From the IMG/VR virus record IMGVR_UViG_3300023440_000012, positions 1 through 37,624 of that record: a DNA stretch of 37,624 bases. One strand, written 5' to 3'. How positions within the stretch are numbered: the stretch's first letter is position 1; each line of letters opens with the position of its first letter. The stretch comes from a virus. A program made the position numbers and the translations under genes. Positions 25,696 through 34,228 of the stretch are shown piece after piece. The notes under the pieces were generated by a model. That model made no database searches. It was given only the letters and a program-made list of their open reading frames with translations, and was not told the DNA's origin.

Positions 25696-25726
25696 CCTAT
25701 CTTTAATATCAAACAATAACATAATC

Positions 25727-25758
25727 TATAACTAGGTGTTATATAACACCTAGTTATA
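25727..25758. terminator. Bidirectional hairpin between convergent genes
   Basis: A perfect 15-bp stem (25727-25741 with 25744-25758) with a GGTG/CACC core, located between the stops of a plus- and a minus-strand gene. Confidence 0.8.
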
Positions 25759-25785
25759 GTAATCATCTATTTAATACACGTATAC

Positions 25786-26922
25786 CTATTTAAAAGCTAT
25801 TATATCACTCATAATCATTTTTTTACCATTATTGATATCATTACGCAATAAATTATCTAGGATGGTTACACACCATAGTTCATTATCATAAGATTTCCAG
25901 TATTCTATTACCTTACCGAAATTACTTTTTAATAAAAAATCTGGGGTTTGATATATTTTTAACTCACCTAGATGTGAGGTATCCCTAAGATATAGTTGGC
26001 TATCTAGTAGCATGGGACTATCTATAATAACCAAAAAACTCTGTGAGAGGGTTAGGTAGTTTGTTATACTATTGTTAGAAGTTAAGAATGCTATTTCAGC
26101 ATTTGTTAAAGGTTGAGTTAATAAGTTGGTGTTTAGACTAGATAGGTCAATATAGTTACTAGATTCAGTTAGACGTTCTATGTATGATAGATTATTTAGA
26201 TTTAGGTTAAATGTATTATTACCACTCTTCCAAAATACTCCTGGTTCAGTCATTATTAAATAACCACCAAGTATTAATAAGACTGTTTTACCAGTAAGTG
26301 ATCCATTATATGTAAACTGTATCCCATCCATAAGGTTAGGGGTAGTTATTGGAGATATCATAGAAGGTATTATTTTAACCTTAGTTAATGCTCCGATATC
26401 CATAAAGCTAGTAATGCCTATGTTGCTAGTATTACTCAAACTAAGTGTAGTGTCAGCGTCTTTTATACTCACTGTATCTAGGTCTATCATATCTGTCATA
26501 TGGTAAAAGCCATTAACGGATATCAGAGTGTGGCTATGTATATAGTTTAAACCATCTCTTTTTATAAGCAAATCTTTAGCTATGGGGGCCTTACTAAAGT
26601 TATAATTAAGTTGTATAGCATTTCCATAATGTATATGATCTACTTTATTCGTAGGTATGGCGCTTGGGGTTATGTTAGCTGGACTTACCAGTTGTAACAT
26701 ATCTATGATATTACCTTCATAGGTATTATATAGCGATCTTAAATCATCTAAATCAAACTTAATAGTGGTGGCGGTATTAGTAACTGTTACCAATACCTTA
26801 AGAAAATCAGTATAGAGAATCTTTACAGGAATATTAGATACGTCTAAAGTTTCCCAAGATTTAACTAATCCTTTTTTAAGAACTAGGGCTTGTACATATG
26901 TATATGATGATGCTATTGGCAT
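25786..26922 (-). CDS. Probable virion structural protein
   Basis: A 378-residue protein, strand-rich with many Thr/Asn/Ser/Leu repeats (NNTFNLNLNNLSYIERL) and no membrane segment, as seen in tail or baseplate proteins. A weak AGGA lies in front of the ATG. It is on its own on the minus strand, with the beta-rich 107-residue gene divergent upstream and a bidirectional hairpin downstream. No family is recognised; the structural call rests on composition and location among virion genes. Confidence 0.5.
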   Translation of the reverse strand: MPIASSYTYVQALVLKKGLVKSWETLDVSNIPVKILYTDFLKVLVTVTNTATTIKFDLDDLRSLYNTYEGNIIDMLQLVSPANITPSAIPTNKVDHIHYGNAIQLNYNFSKAPIAKDLLIKRDGLNYIHSHTLISVNGFYHMTDMIDLDTVSIKDADTTLSLSNTSNIGITSFMDIGALTKVKIIPSMISPITTPNLMDGIQFTYNGSLTGKTVLLILGGYLIMTEPGVFWKSGNNTFNLNLNNLSYIERLTESSNYIDLSSLNTNLLTQPLTNAEIAFLTSNNSITNYLTLSQSFLVIIDSPMLLDSQLYLRDTSHLGELKIYQTPDFLLKSNFGKVIEYWKSYDNELWCVTILDNLLRNDINNGKKMIMSDIIAFK

Positions 26923-27027
26923 AAGGGTCTTTATCCTTTTTTATTTAAAATGATGTCTTAATAGTATAGCTAGAATGGGTACTTGAGTATCTATACATTT
27001 ATTAATAACTAACGATGAGGTAAATTC

Positions 27028-27351
27028 ATGGCAAATGGTGTATTGGGTAGAGTTATGTCTGTAGCTAATAGCGATGTGGTAGTTTATACAGTACCATCTA
27101 CAGTAGACTTCGCTACAGTTTCAATTAATCTAGTTAATCAGACAGGGAGTGCTGCTACTATACGAATAGCTATAGCGGCAAGTGCCACCCCAGGTTTAGC
27201 GGATTATATAGAGTATGATGCAATACTTGCAGGTAAAGGTGATGGTTTAGAAAGAACTTGTATGGTTTTAAGTGCAGGTGAAAGCATCATTGTAAGATCA
27301 AGTAATGCCAATGTAGCAGTTAGGGTATATGGGTTGGAGAAGCTTATTTAA
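27028..27351 (+). CDS. Small beta-rich virion protein
   Basis: A 107-residue protein of nearly all beta character: VVYTVPSTVDFATVSINLVNQTGSAATI, DYIEYDAIL, ERTCMVLSAGESIIVRSS and VAVRVYGLE. This pattern is typical of small phage decoration or tail-associated beta-sandwich proteins found across large myoviruses. GAGG precedes the ATG. Codon and amino-acid use (many GCA, GGT) suggest good expression. It stands alone between two minus-strand genes and is followed by a strong hairpin. Whether it decorates head or tail cannot be told. Confidence 0.65.
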   Translation: MANGVLGRVMSVANSDVVVYTVPSTVDFATVSINLVNQTGSAATIRIAIAASATPGLADYIEYDAILAGKGDGLERTCMVLSAGESIIVRSSNANVAVRVYGLEKLI

Positions 27352-27357
27352 ATTAAA

Positions 27358-27389
27358 TATACAGACCATCCATTTGGATGGTCTGTATA
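27358..27389. terminator. Bidirectional hairpin between convergent genes
   Basis: A perfect 15-bp stem with a two-base centre (ACAGACCATCCA TT TGGATGGTCTGT core) starting six bases after one stop codon and ending two bases before the other gene's stop. Confidence 0.82.
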
Positions 27390-27391
27390 GA

Positions 27392-27970
27392 CTATTTCTT
27401 AAATATAAGCTTATCTACTTTAATATAAGATAATGGTTCATTAACCACTACACCTAGATGTGGAATCATACTAGCATACTGTTCCTTCTTGCCTACCTTA
27501 ACATTATGTTTAAAGTATTTAGTCATATCAAAACTATGTGTCTTTGAATATTTTAAATATCCAACACCTGTAAAATTTACATTAGTTAAAAATCGATCTC
27601 TTTGCTCGATATATCTAGCCTTAGCTAATTTAAAGTTACCATGTTGCACCATTTCATTCTTAATAAATTTATCCCATAACTCATCATCGTATATCTCTTG
27701 CTCAGGAGTTGATTCTATATGTATCTTATCTACCTTACCAATCTCCTTTTGCAAATCAATTGTGTAAATATATAAGATATCTGATACCAACCACGGTTTA
27801 AATCCAGCATTCCTAAGTAGTAGAATATCATCCTTAGTAACTATTGAAGGGAATGCAAAAACGGTTCGGTCATAGTCAACTTCAACATCATCATTAACTT
27901 CATATTTTAAATTCTGAAATGCTAATGGTCTAATATCATTATAAAGTTTAGCTCCTATATGGTAGATCAT
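27392..27970 (-). CDS. Hypothetical protein, putative baseplate-region
   Basis: A 192-residue soluble protein, charged and rich in Tyr and Lys, with alternating strands (VDYDRTVFAFPSIV) and a helical middle. Its ATG overlaps the stop of the spike gene by one base (TAATG), so it is translated with it. Small genes after a central spike often encode baseplate components, but no family is recognised here. Confidence 0.5.
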   Translation of the reverse strand: MIYHIGAKLYNDIRPLAFQNLKYEVNDDVEVDYDRTVFAFPSIVTKDDILLLRNAGFKPWLVSDILYIYTIDLQKEIGKVDKIHIESTPEQEIYDDELWDKFIKNEMVQHGNFKLAKARYIEQRDRFLTNVNFTGVGYLKYSKTHSFDMTKYFKHNVKVGKKEQYASMIPHLGVVVNEPLSYIKVDKLIFKK

Positions 27971-28791
27971 TATAGCCTACCTATATTATCGCCGATAGTA
28001 CCACCTAAGAAAGTAGCAGTTCCACCAGTAGTGCTAGTACCACCTATAACTACATCACCATCAGTATGTGTAGACCCACCTATTATAACATCATTACTAA
28101 TTCTAACAATTGGTGTATTCATCTTGATCTCAGAACTAGCATTAATAGTAACTTTAGCACTATTAAGAATAACTTCTAGATTCGTAGTTATAGCAGCAGT
28201 ACTAGTCCTACTATCCAAACTAATATTATTACCAATATTATCATTAACATTAAGAGTTCCATTTGCAGTGTCTAGCATTATATCATACTCAAATGGTTCA
28301 CCATCAGACTTAGAAGTGTGTACTTTTACATATTTATCATGCGTACTAACTGCCATGTAGTATGTTGTGTTTTTATCTAGAGGTACGTTACCATCCTTAA
28401 GATCACCATATGCATATATCACGGTTTCTAATCTACGTATAGATGGTTCTCTAAAAATTGTAGTCCAGTAGTATTCATCAGTATCTTGATAGCGAAATAA
28501 AATGACGGTTTCCCCTTTAATAACATCTGGGGATGTTAGTCTATTACTATTACTATATGGTAACCACGATGCCTGTATGTAATTATCACTTTCAAGTGAT
28601 TCATTATTAACAACACCATCCTTATTAGGTTTGTTACTTTCCATAGTTACCGTTTTATTGTTTATTAAATCTCCATGTAGCAACGGCAATTCCTCAATGG
28701 GTATAACATTAATTATATCCGAGCTACGGAGTTTATCGGTTTTGACTATACCTATGCTATACATGACTAGCCCAGAGGTCATACTATTCAT
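27970..28791 (-). CDS. Central baseplate spike (gp5/gpV-like)
   Basis: A 273-residue protein. The N-terminal part (about 8-110) fits an OB-fold (IGIVKTDKLRSSDIINVIP, then NRLTSPDVIKGETVILFRY). The central block YYWTTIFREPSIRRLETVIYAYGD is one I recall in giant-phage baseplate spikes. The C-terminal third is a repetitive beta-prism region (VTINASSEIKMNTPIV, DVIIGGSTHTDGDVVIGG, TSTTGGTATFLGG) like the T4 gp5 needle. A trimer would form the tip that pierces the outer membrane. There is no lysozyme domain, so wall cleavage would come from elsewhere. It lies four bases after the membrane-protein gene and overlaps the next. Confidence 0.72.
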   Translation of the reverse strand: MNSMTSGLVMYSIGIVKTDKLRSSDIINVIPIEELPLLHGDLINNKTVTMESNKPNKDGVVNNESLESDNYIQASWLPYSNSNRLTSPDVIKGETVILFRYQDTDEYYWTTIFREPSIRRLETVIYAYGDLKDGNVPLDKNTTYYMAVSTHDKYVKVHTSKSDGEPFEYDIMLDTANGTLNVNDNIGNNISLDSRTSTAAITTNLEVILNSAKVTINASSEIKMNTPIVRISNDVIIGGSTHTDGDVVIGGTSTTGGTATFLGGTIGDNIGRL

Positions 28792-28795
28792 TATT

Positions 28796-29284
28796 TTACC
28801 TATTGTGTGTTAATTGTTTATCCAAATCCTTTAAGATATTGACGATCTTAAAGTATGGTGCATTATAGTATTCATTCAATTTGGGACATTCTGTATCCCG
28901 TAACTCTTTAAATTTACTAATATCGATAACCTCTAGTTCACTATTAAGATTTGCAGATTTAAGTTTACATTTAATGGCTGCTAGTCTCCTATAATGCTGC
29001 CCTACTTTAAGTTCGGCTACACGGTTGCCAGACACTGCATATATAGATAGTGCTAAATTAAGACGCTTACGTTCTATATTAAATCTTTGTATTAGAATTT
29101 TATGTTTAAGATTGATGTGTATTTTAGTAGGTAGGCTCAATTCATGATATAAACCATCTTCCAGATCTAATTTATTATAAATCTTATTGTACATTTGCTT
29201 ACTTTCATGTCTGAAATAGTAGTAAGCTATAAGGGCTGTTAGCACAATAGTGCCAAGGGCGGATAGTAAAATATTCTTTTCCAT
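28796..29284 (-). CDS. Hypothetical protein with N-terminal membrane anchor
   Basis: A 162-residue basic protein with one N-terminal membrane helix (residues 5-23, ILLSALGTIVLTALIAYYY) followed by a charged helical domain with many Arg/Lys. No family recognised. No ribosome site: the ATG is directly preceded by eight A, like the helicase gene. It is the first gene of the minus-strand spike unit and is divergent from the SbcC-like gene, 50 bases away. Confidence 0.55.
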   Translation of the reverse strand: MEKNILLSALGTIVLTALIAYYYFRHESKQMYNKIYNKLDLEDGLYHELSLPTKIHINLKHKILIQRFNIERKRLNLALSIYAVSGNRVAELKVGQHYRRLAAIKCKLKSANLNSELEVIDISKFKELRDTECPKLNEYYNAPYFKIVNILKDLDKQLTHNR

Positions 29285-29334
29285 TTTTTTTTATTTAATG
29301 TTAGATTATATACAATATAAATGAGGAGGGTATG

Positions 29335-31797
29335 ATGAAGATAATATCAATAGAATTAGTGGGGTATAAAAGACTAGCTCTTAATAACATTAACCGTATA
29401 AAACTGACACCCGAGAGTAAGATTCAGTTTATTCTAGGTACTAACGGTTCTGGTAAATCGTCGTTATTGAAAGAACTATCACCTTTACCAGCTATCGCAA
29501 ACGAATTTTCCAAAGGTGGGTATAAGGAGATTATTATAGAGCATAGATCCTCTACCTTTATCTTACTGAGTGATTTTAGATCTAATAAAAGCTATAGTTT
29601 CATTAAAGATGGTCGTGAGATTAACCCTAGTAGTACCATAACTGTATATAAAGAACTTGTAGAATCCGAGTTTAATATAACACAGGATATCCATAACCTA
29701 ATGATAGGATCTACCGGTTTTCATAGTATGTCTGTTATGGAAAGACGTAATTGGTTTACTAAAATATGTGATAGCGATTACACTTATGCCATACGTTTTT
29801 ATAACAAATTGAAAGAAAGACATCGGGATCTTTTAGGAGGTACTAAACTATCACGAGTACGACTAGTTCAAGAATCCGATAAGTTACTTTCTGAAGAAGA
29901 TACCGTAAAACTTAAGAGTAAGCTTGATGGTTTAAATTTACTACGTCAGGATTTACTATCTCTCAAAACTACAATTCCAGATAAGTCTTCTATATTATCA
30001 ACGATTTCTAGTAGTTATGATAGCATAATGTCTCTTGTAGATACGACTACCACATTAATGAATGATGTCAAATTGGGGGAGGTTGATAATCTAAAACTTA
30101 ACCTCTTAGTTGTGCAATTAGAAATTCAGAGGTTAAAGGGGGTATCAGAAATCATATATGAGGAACTTAAAGAGAATAGGATCATACAAGATATCTTATC
30201 TAAAGGCAATATTGATGGCTCTGGGGATTTAGATAAGAATATAGATGAGTTATCTAGTAGTATAAATACTCTAGAAAAAGGATTATATCTGAATCTACCA
30301 ATAACAGATTCTGAAGCCATTAATGTGATAGATACAATACGCCCAGATCTAATCAATATTTGCTCTATAATACCAGTTAATATAAATAGTGATTTTACTA
30401 GAGAGCGACAAATCGATCTGGATGAAAAGTTAACTCTATTAAAGATAGAATATAGGAAGTTAGATGGTGAGCAAAATAGAGATACAAAACTAAAAAGTGA
30501 ACTAGAACATCTTAAAATCCATAATCAAGTAGACTGTCCCAAATGTAAATTTAGATGGGCTATGGGGTATGATGACTCCAAGTATAACCATATAATATCT
30601 AGTATAACCACCCGTGAAAGTAGACTTGTTACGATATCCAAAGATATAACGGCTATAACAAATACCTTAAAAGAACTATCTGACTATTTTGATAATCTTA
30701 GGAGTCTTAAGCAGATAATGTCATTATATTCTATATTGAAACCCTACTGGAATTATGTTATTAATAAAGAGTATGTGTTTAAATCACCATCTAGGATAGT
30801 TGATGATTTAGTTATACTTAGGGATGATCTTCTTATAATGCTTAAAATGAATAAATTAACTGATGAATTAAAGAGTGTTAAGCAGCTTAAATGTAAACTA
30901 TTAGAAGATAATATTACCAGTGTTAGAAATATTAACCAGCAAGTAGATACCTTAGAGAGTTCGCTACATAGGAACAATAACGCTATCTCAGAATCACAAG
31001 TTAAATACAACGAGTTAGAAAACCAACTAGCCAACACTATATCACTAGAGGAAAGCATTTCAAGACTTACAAGATTAGCTAAATCTACATATCGTAATGA
31101 GCGTAAACTTAAAGTTATTAAAACTCAAGAAACCCTTAATGATCTTATAAATGAAGTAACCGTAGCCATATCCCAATTAGAACTGAAACTCTCTAAGGTT
31201 GATAGTCAGATAGCAATAGTAAAGAGTATGACTGATAATCTATTAGAATTAGAGAATGAGGAAAAATTAATAAAGCTAGCGGTTAGGGAATTATCACCAT
31301 CTGAAGGTCTGATAGCTAAAGGACTTAATGGGTTCATCAATTTCTTTATTTATGAACTTAATCAATTCATAAAATCCATATGGCTTTATCCTTTGGAACT
31401 CATACCGTCGGATGGTGATAGTGTAGATTTAGATTTTAAATTTAATGTAAAAATTAATGACGATCACATCATTAATGACGTTAAACTAGGTTCATCAGCC
31501 ATGAAAGAAATCATAGACTTAGCATTTAGAGTGGTGAGTGCAAAGTATTTAAATCTAGGTAACGCACCATTATTTCTAGATGAATTTGGAGTTAAACTAG
31601 ATAAGTCGCATAGAGATAGTGCCTTTTACGCTATTAACGAGATATTAACACATTCAGAGTTTACTCAAGTATTTATGATATCACACTATAGTTCTAACTA
31701 TGGTAGTTTTAAAAATGCTGATATAACTATATTAAGTGAATCTAATATAGAGATTCCTAGAGATCTATCGTTTAATAAAAAGGTGGAGATATCATGA
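29335..31797 (+). CDS. SbcC/Rad50-like recombination ATPase (T4 gp46 type)
   Basis: An 820-residue SMC-like protein: Walker A GTNGSGKSSLL near residues 35-45, a long coiled coil, a zinc-hook CPKC at about 401-404 in the middle, a second coiled coil, then FLDEFGVKLD (Walker B, about 745) and MISHYSS near the C-terminus. With an SbcD/gp47 partner nuclease, not in this window, it would process double-strand breaks and stalled forks or degrade host DNA. The ATG at 29335 is preferred to the adjacent ATG 29332 because AGGAGG (29324-29329) is five bases away. The upstream TATACAATATAAATGAG resembles the promoter motif loosely. Its stop overlaps the next start (ATGA). Confidence 0.85.
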   Translation: MKIISIELVGYKRLALNNINRIKLTPESKIQFILGTNGSGKSSLLKELSPLPAIANEFSKGGYKEIIIEHRSSTFILLSDFRSNKSYSFIKDGREINPSSTITVYKELVESEFNITQDIHNLMIGSTGFHSMSVMERRNWFTKICDSDYTYAIRFYNKLKERHRDLLGGTKLSRVRLVQESDKLLSEEDTVKLKSKLDGLNLLRQDLLSLKTTIPDKSSILSTISSSYDSIMSLVDTTTTLMNDVKLGEVDNLKLNLLVVQLEIQRLKGVSEIIYEELKENRIIQDILSKGNIDGSGDLDKNIDELSSSINTLEKGLYLNLPITDSEAINVIDTIRPDLINICSIIPVNINSDFTRERQIDLDEKLTLLKIEYRKLDGEQNRDTKLKSELEHLKIHNQVDCPKCKFRWAMGYDDSKYNHIISSITTRESRLVTISKDITAITNTLKELSDYFDNLRSLKQIMSLYSILKPYWNYVINKEYVFKSPSRIVDDLVILRDDLLIMLKMNKLTDELKSVKQLKCKLLEDNITSVRNINQQVDTLESSLHRNNNAISESQVKYNELENQLANTISLEESISRLTRLAKSTYRNERKLKVIKTQETLNDLINEVTVAISQLELKLSKVDSQIAIVKSMTDNLLELENEEKLIKLAVRELSPSEGLIAKGLNGFINFFIYELNQFIKSIWLYPLELIPSDGDSVDLDFKFNVKINDDHIINDVKLGSSAMKEIIDLAFRVVSAKYLNLGNAPLFLDEFGVKLDKSHRDSAFYAINEILTHSEFTQVFMISHYSSNYGSFKNADITILSESNIEIPRDLSFNKKVEIS

Positions 31798-32738
31798 TAA
31801 TACTTAACAAACACCATAAATCTACTGATAATGCGATTTACATAGGTAGGGGTTCTGTATTAGGAAACCCCTTTGTGATAGGGGTACATGGCTCTAGAAC
31901 CGAGGTTATAGCTATGTATGATAACTACATACATGACCAAATACTTTTGGGTAATAGTAGTATCGTTGAATACATAAAGACCCTAGAATCTAATAGTAGA
32001 CTACTTTGCTACTGCTGCCCCAATCAATGTCATGGTAAGGTTATTGAAAAGTATTGGAAAAAATTAAATAATAACACGTTTAATGGGAAGGTGCTTATAC
32101 CATCTAATGAAGGGGTAGACCATATCAACATATCATCAAAAGCTAATTCAGAATTAGGCACTCTATTATCAGGACATCTTAATAAGATCATATCAAACAA
32201 ATCAACTAAGAATCATAAGGATTATTTTAAAAATCTATACACTAATCTATTTAGAAGTATATCTAAAGATACTATTACTAGTGATTTGTTATGTAATAAT
32301 ATATTACCATTAGAGTTATACGGCGATTCTTATATAAAAGAAAGTAGGTGGTTTACATATACACTATATAGCATCAAGATGAAGTTGACTAATTCACTTA
32401 ATGTAGCAGTAGTTGGCTGTAGGACTATAGCCGATATTGATTTGATATCCCAGTCTATAAATGAAGCGCCCTTCAATGTTGGTAGGATATTATCAGGTGG
32501 TGCTAAAGGAGCTGATACGTTAGGTGAGAAATATGCCTTAGAGCATAACCTACCTATAATATACTTTTATCCATATTGGGAAGAATTAGGTAAGAGAGCT
32601 GGTATGCAGCGTAATAGTGAGATGATTAAATTCGCAGATGGTGTTATTGCGGTATGGGATGGGATATCTGTTGGGACTAGAAATGCTATAGAAACAACCA
32701 AAGCTAACCGTATACCACTTTACCTAAAGATGGTCTGA
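31794..32738 (+). CDS. DUF4326 - SLOG (DUF2493/YspA-like) fusion protein
   Basis: A 314-residue protein with two recognisable parts. Residues 1-90 carry the DUF4326 signature: YIGRGSVLGNPFVIG, SRTEVIAMYDNY and LLCYCCPNQCHG. Residues 203-314 are an SLOG-type Rossmann nucleotide-binding domain (DUF2493/YspA): VAVVGCRT, LSGGAKGADTLGEKYA, FYPYWEELGKRAGMQRN and VIAVWDGISVGTRNAI. The middle (about 108-198) begins INISSKANSELGTLLS, which recalls the opening of NADAR-like phage proteins, but the rest does not follow that family clearly. SLOG domains bind nucleotides or ADP-ribose-like ligands in nucleotide metabolism and immune signalling; the actual job here is unknown. It overlaps the SbcC-like gene by four bases. 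Confidence 0.78.
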   Translation: MIILNKHHKSTDNAIYIGRGSVLGNPFVIGVHGSRTEVIAMYDNYIHDQILLGNSSIVEYIKTLESNSRLLCYCCPNQCHGKVIEKYWKKLNNNTFNGKVLIPSNEGVDHINISSKANSELGTLLSGHLNKIISNKSTKNHKDYFKNLYTNLFRSISKDTITSDLLCNNILPLELYGDSYIKESRWFTYTLYSIKMKLTNSLNVAVVGCRTIADIDLISQSINEAPFNVGRILSGGAKGADTLGEKYALEHNLPIIYFYPYWEELGKRAGMQRNSEMIKFADGVIAVWDGISVGTRNAIETTKANRIPLYLKMV

Positions 32739-32806
32739 TGGTAAGAAAGGTATCACCCCTCTGAGTTTAATGGGGATGGTACAATAGAATCTACATAATA
32801 TCTGTT

Positions 32807-32841
32807 AAGACAGGACTGACCTATCATGTCAGTCCTGTCTT
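32807..32841 (+). terminator. Intrinsic terminator after the SbcC-SLOG unit
   Basis: A perfect 14-bp stem (32807-32820 with 32828-32841, seven-base loop) followed by TTTTATTCTTCTTTT; also placed to stop the minus-strand gene ending at 32874. Confidence 0.88.
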
Positions 32842-32873
32842 TTTTATTCTTCTTTTGACGTGTTATAGTTATT

Positions 32874-33488
32874 TTATATATGCTTAAGAAGTATGTATCC
32901 TTCCAATTCTGATATTTTAGCAAGTGCTTCGGTTAGCGTGTTTTGAAGCCTCATAACCCTAGAACTATCTGTAACATCACCACTGGTTAACTGTAAACGT
33001 GTTGCAGTATGCTGTGTATGCTTTGCTTCAGTTATTAATATGGGCTTGGAGGTCTCTATACTTTTTATAGCTGGAATAACCCCTAATCTACTAACTATAA
33101 GATCTTTTATAGCAGTATGAATATGTGTTAAATCTAGATCCGCTGGTAAGAGTGGTAAGCTAACCCCGATTACCCCTGTGCGATATATAACCCCATTAGG
33201 ATCCGGCAGTTTAGCGATATAAACCACTGGCACATAAATCCAATGACCCAAATCTGACTGTAGTGAAATGATCTCTATATCATTAACTACCTGCTGTTGA
33301 TATTCAGTAGGAGGTATTCCATTAGCATCATATATTGTACTCTTTATATCCTCATTGTTACTTATATAATCAGATATTGTACGGACAGCTTTACAGGTAT
33401 ACTGCTCTTCAGGATTAATCAGGTTATTGAATGGAGGTAATAAATCATAAAAGCCCGAGGCTCCTATATGTGGAACTATGTTATTCAT
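32874..33488 (-). CDS. Virion structural protein, giant-phage type
   Basis: A 204-residue protein. The run YTCKAVRTISDYI, then SLQSDLGHWIYVPVVYIAKLPDPNG, GVSLPLLPADLDL and a C-terminal heptad-like helix (LQNTLTEALAKISELEGYI) matches a recurrent giant-phage structural protein from memory; its place in the virion is not established. AGGA lies seven bases before the ATG. It is a single-gene minus-strand unit facing the gene-poor stretch 33489-34228. Confidence 0.6.
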   Translation of the reverse strand: MNNIVPHIGASGFYDLLPPFNNLINPEEQYTCKAVRTISDYISNNEDIKSTIYDANGIPPTEYQQQVVNDIEIISLQSDLGHWIYVPVVYIAKLPDPNGVIYRTGVIGVSLPLLPADLDLTHIHTAIKDLIVSRLGVIPAIKSIETSKPILITEAKHTQHTATRLQLTSGDVTDSSRVMRLQNTLTEALAKISELEGYILLKHI

Positions 33489-33624
33489 TTAACATTCCTA
33501 TATTTTTTTAACTATGGGTGAATATGTGATATAATATATACACGTCATATTATAAACCAGTGAATAATGTTTTAATATCAATAGTAATCAGTAGTTCATA
33601 CACTATGATCATTATTATACTATC

Positions 33625-33644
33625 ATATATACTTTATATGATAG
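33625..33644 (+). promoter_or_regulatory. Promoter-like motif (third copy), inside a hairpin
   Basis: ATATATACTTTATATGATAG matches the motif at 2391 and 11452 at 18 and 17 of 20 positions. Here its right half forms a perfect 10-bp stem with CTATCATATA at 33620-33629 (arms to 33644), instead of a downstream 8-base-loop hairpin. It lies 75 bases before the pseudogene at 33719, the same kind of distance as the other copies have to their genes, so it probably was that gene's promoter. Bases 33489-33619 show only AT-rich sequence with no assignable feature. Confidence 0.5.
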
Positions 33645-33669
33645 TACCAATTTTAGTTAGACATTACAC

Positions 33670-33691
33670 CTACATATCATGTGATATGTAG
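33670..33691. promoter_or_regulatory. Small palindrome in the leader of the pseudogene
   Basis: CTACATATCA and TGATATGTAG form a perfect 10-bp inverted repeat around a two-base TG centre. It would lie in the 5' leader of a transcript from the motif at 33625 and could be a hairpin or a binding site. No function can be assigned. Confidence 0.35.
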
Positions 33692-33718
33692 TTTACCTAT
33701 AATTGTTAGAAGAAATAT

Positions 33719-33967
33719 ATGATATACACCATTACTAGACATGCAGCTGTATCGTCTTATTAGTTAATCATGCAGATCAACAATTCTGTGATAGTCTGAA
33801 AGTTAAGGATGTATGTATAGGTACGTTACCCATGCATCTAGCATATAGAGTCTGTGAGCTATCAGGAGGAACTATTTGACATTTTCAGACTAATGGTTTC
33901 CTCCGATCTCAGGAGTGTTGAATTAACTGTTGATCAGATGGTTGAGTTAAATGCTCAAATTAACTAG
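33719..33967 (+). pseudogene. Frameshifted Csx16-like (VVA1548-family) gene remnant
   Basis: No single frame here exceeds about 60 codons, but three frames read in order give one family-like sequence. From ATG 33719 the first gives MIYTITRHAAVSSY, stopping at 33761-33763. The second, from about 33757, gives NHADQQFCDSLKVKD then VCIGTLPMHLAYRVCELSGG, stopping at 33877-33879. The third, from 33875, gives FDIFRLMVSSDLRSVEL then TVDQMVELNAQIN, stopping at 33965-33967. The order TRH at the start, IG-LPMHLA in the middle and DLRSVELTVDQM at the end is that of Csx16-like proteins (about 90-100 residues), which I recall also in giant phages. The part between TRHAAV and NHADQ is also about ten residues short. 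Two frame breaks and a deletion point to a decayed gene; sequencing error would have to strike twice. Confidence 0.6.
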
Positions 33968-34126
33968 TTTAAAGTTGATACAACTACATGTCATAGCTCA
34001 ACATGCTAATGGATTAGGTTAGGTGGTCTGAAAAATTATAATGAGTGAGTGGGTGTATAACCGGGTAAGGGAGGTAGGATATATAAGTCATATGTATATA
34101 CGAGAGTATCGTAAAGGTTGATAACA
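33968..34126 (+). other. Non-coding or decayed sequence after the Csx16-like remnant
   Basis: This stretch has stops in every frame except for a 26-codon frame at 34041-34121 (MSEWVYNRVREVGYISHMYI...), without a ribosome site, which may be the tail of another lost gene. No tRNA-like fold or protein match was seen. It runs directly into a strong terminator at 34127, implying the whole stretch from about 33640 is still transcribed. Confidence 0.4.
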
Positions 34127-34158
34127 TTATAGTACAACGGATATCCGTTGTACTATAA
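34127..34158 (+). terminator. Intrinsic terminator closing the gene-poor stretch
   Basis: A perfect 16-bp inverted repeat (core GTACAACGGAT/ATCCGTTGTAC) followed by CTATCTTTCTTTTTTT. It is 70 bases before the next gene, so it ends a transcript that comes from the gene-poor region. Confidence 0.85.
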
Positions 34159-34228
34159 CTATCTTTCTTTTTTTAATATGTAACGTTATGTAATGAAGTA
34201 TTAACCGCAACTAAAAGGATCAATTTAA

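Noticed and set aside
27489-28360. Plus-strand frames opposite the baseplate spike and its neighbour
   Set aside because: They are antisense to coupled minus-strand genes, and the Val/Leu/Thr-rich product mirrors the repetitive beta-prism coding.
33489-34228. tRNA genes or a replication origin in the gene-poor stretch
   Set aside because: No cloverleaf with a GTTC-type T-loop could be built, and no iterated short repeats or initiator-box array was seen.
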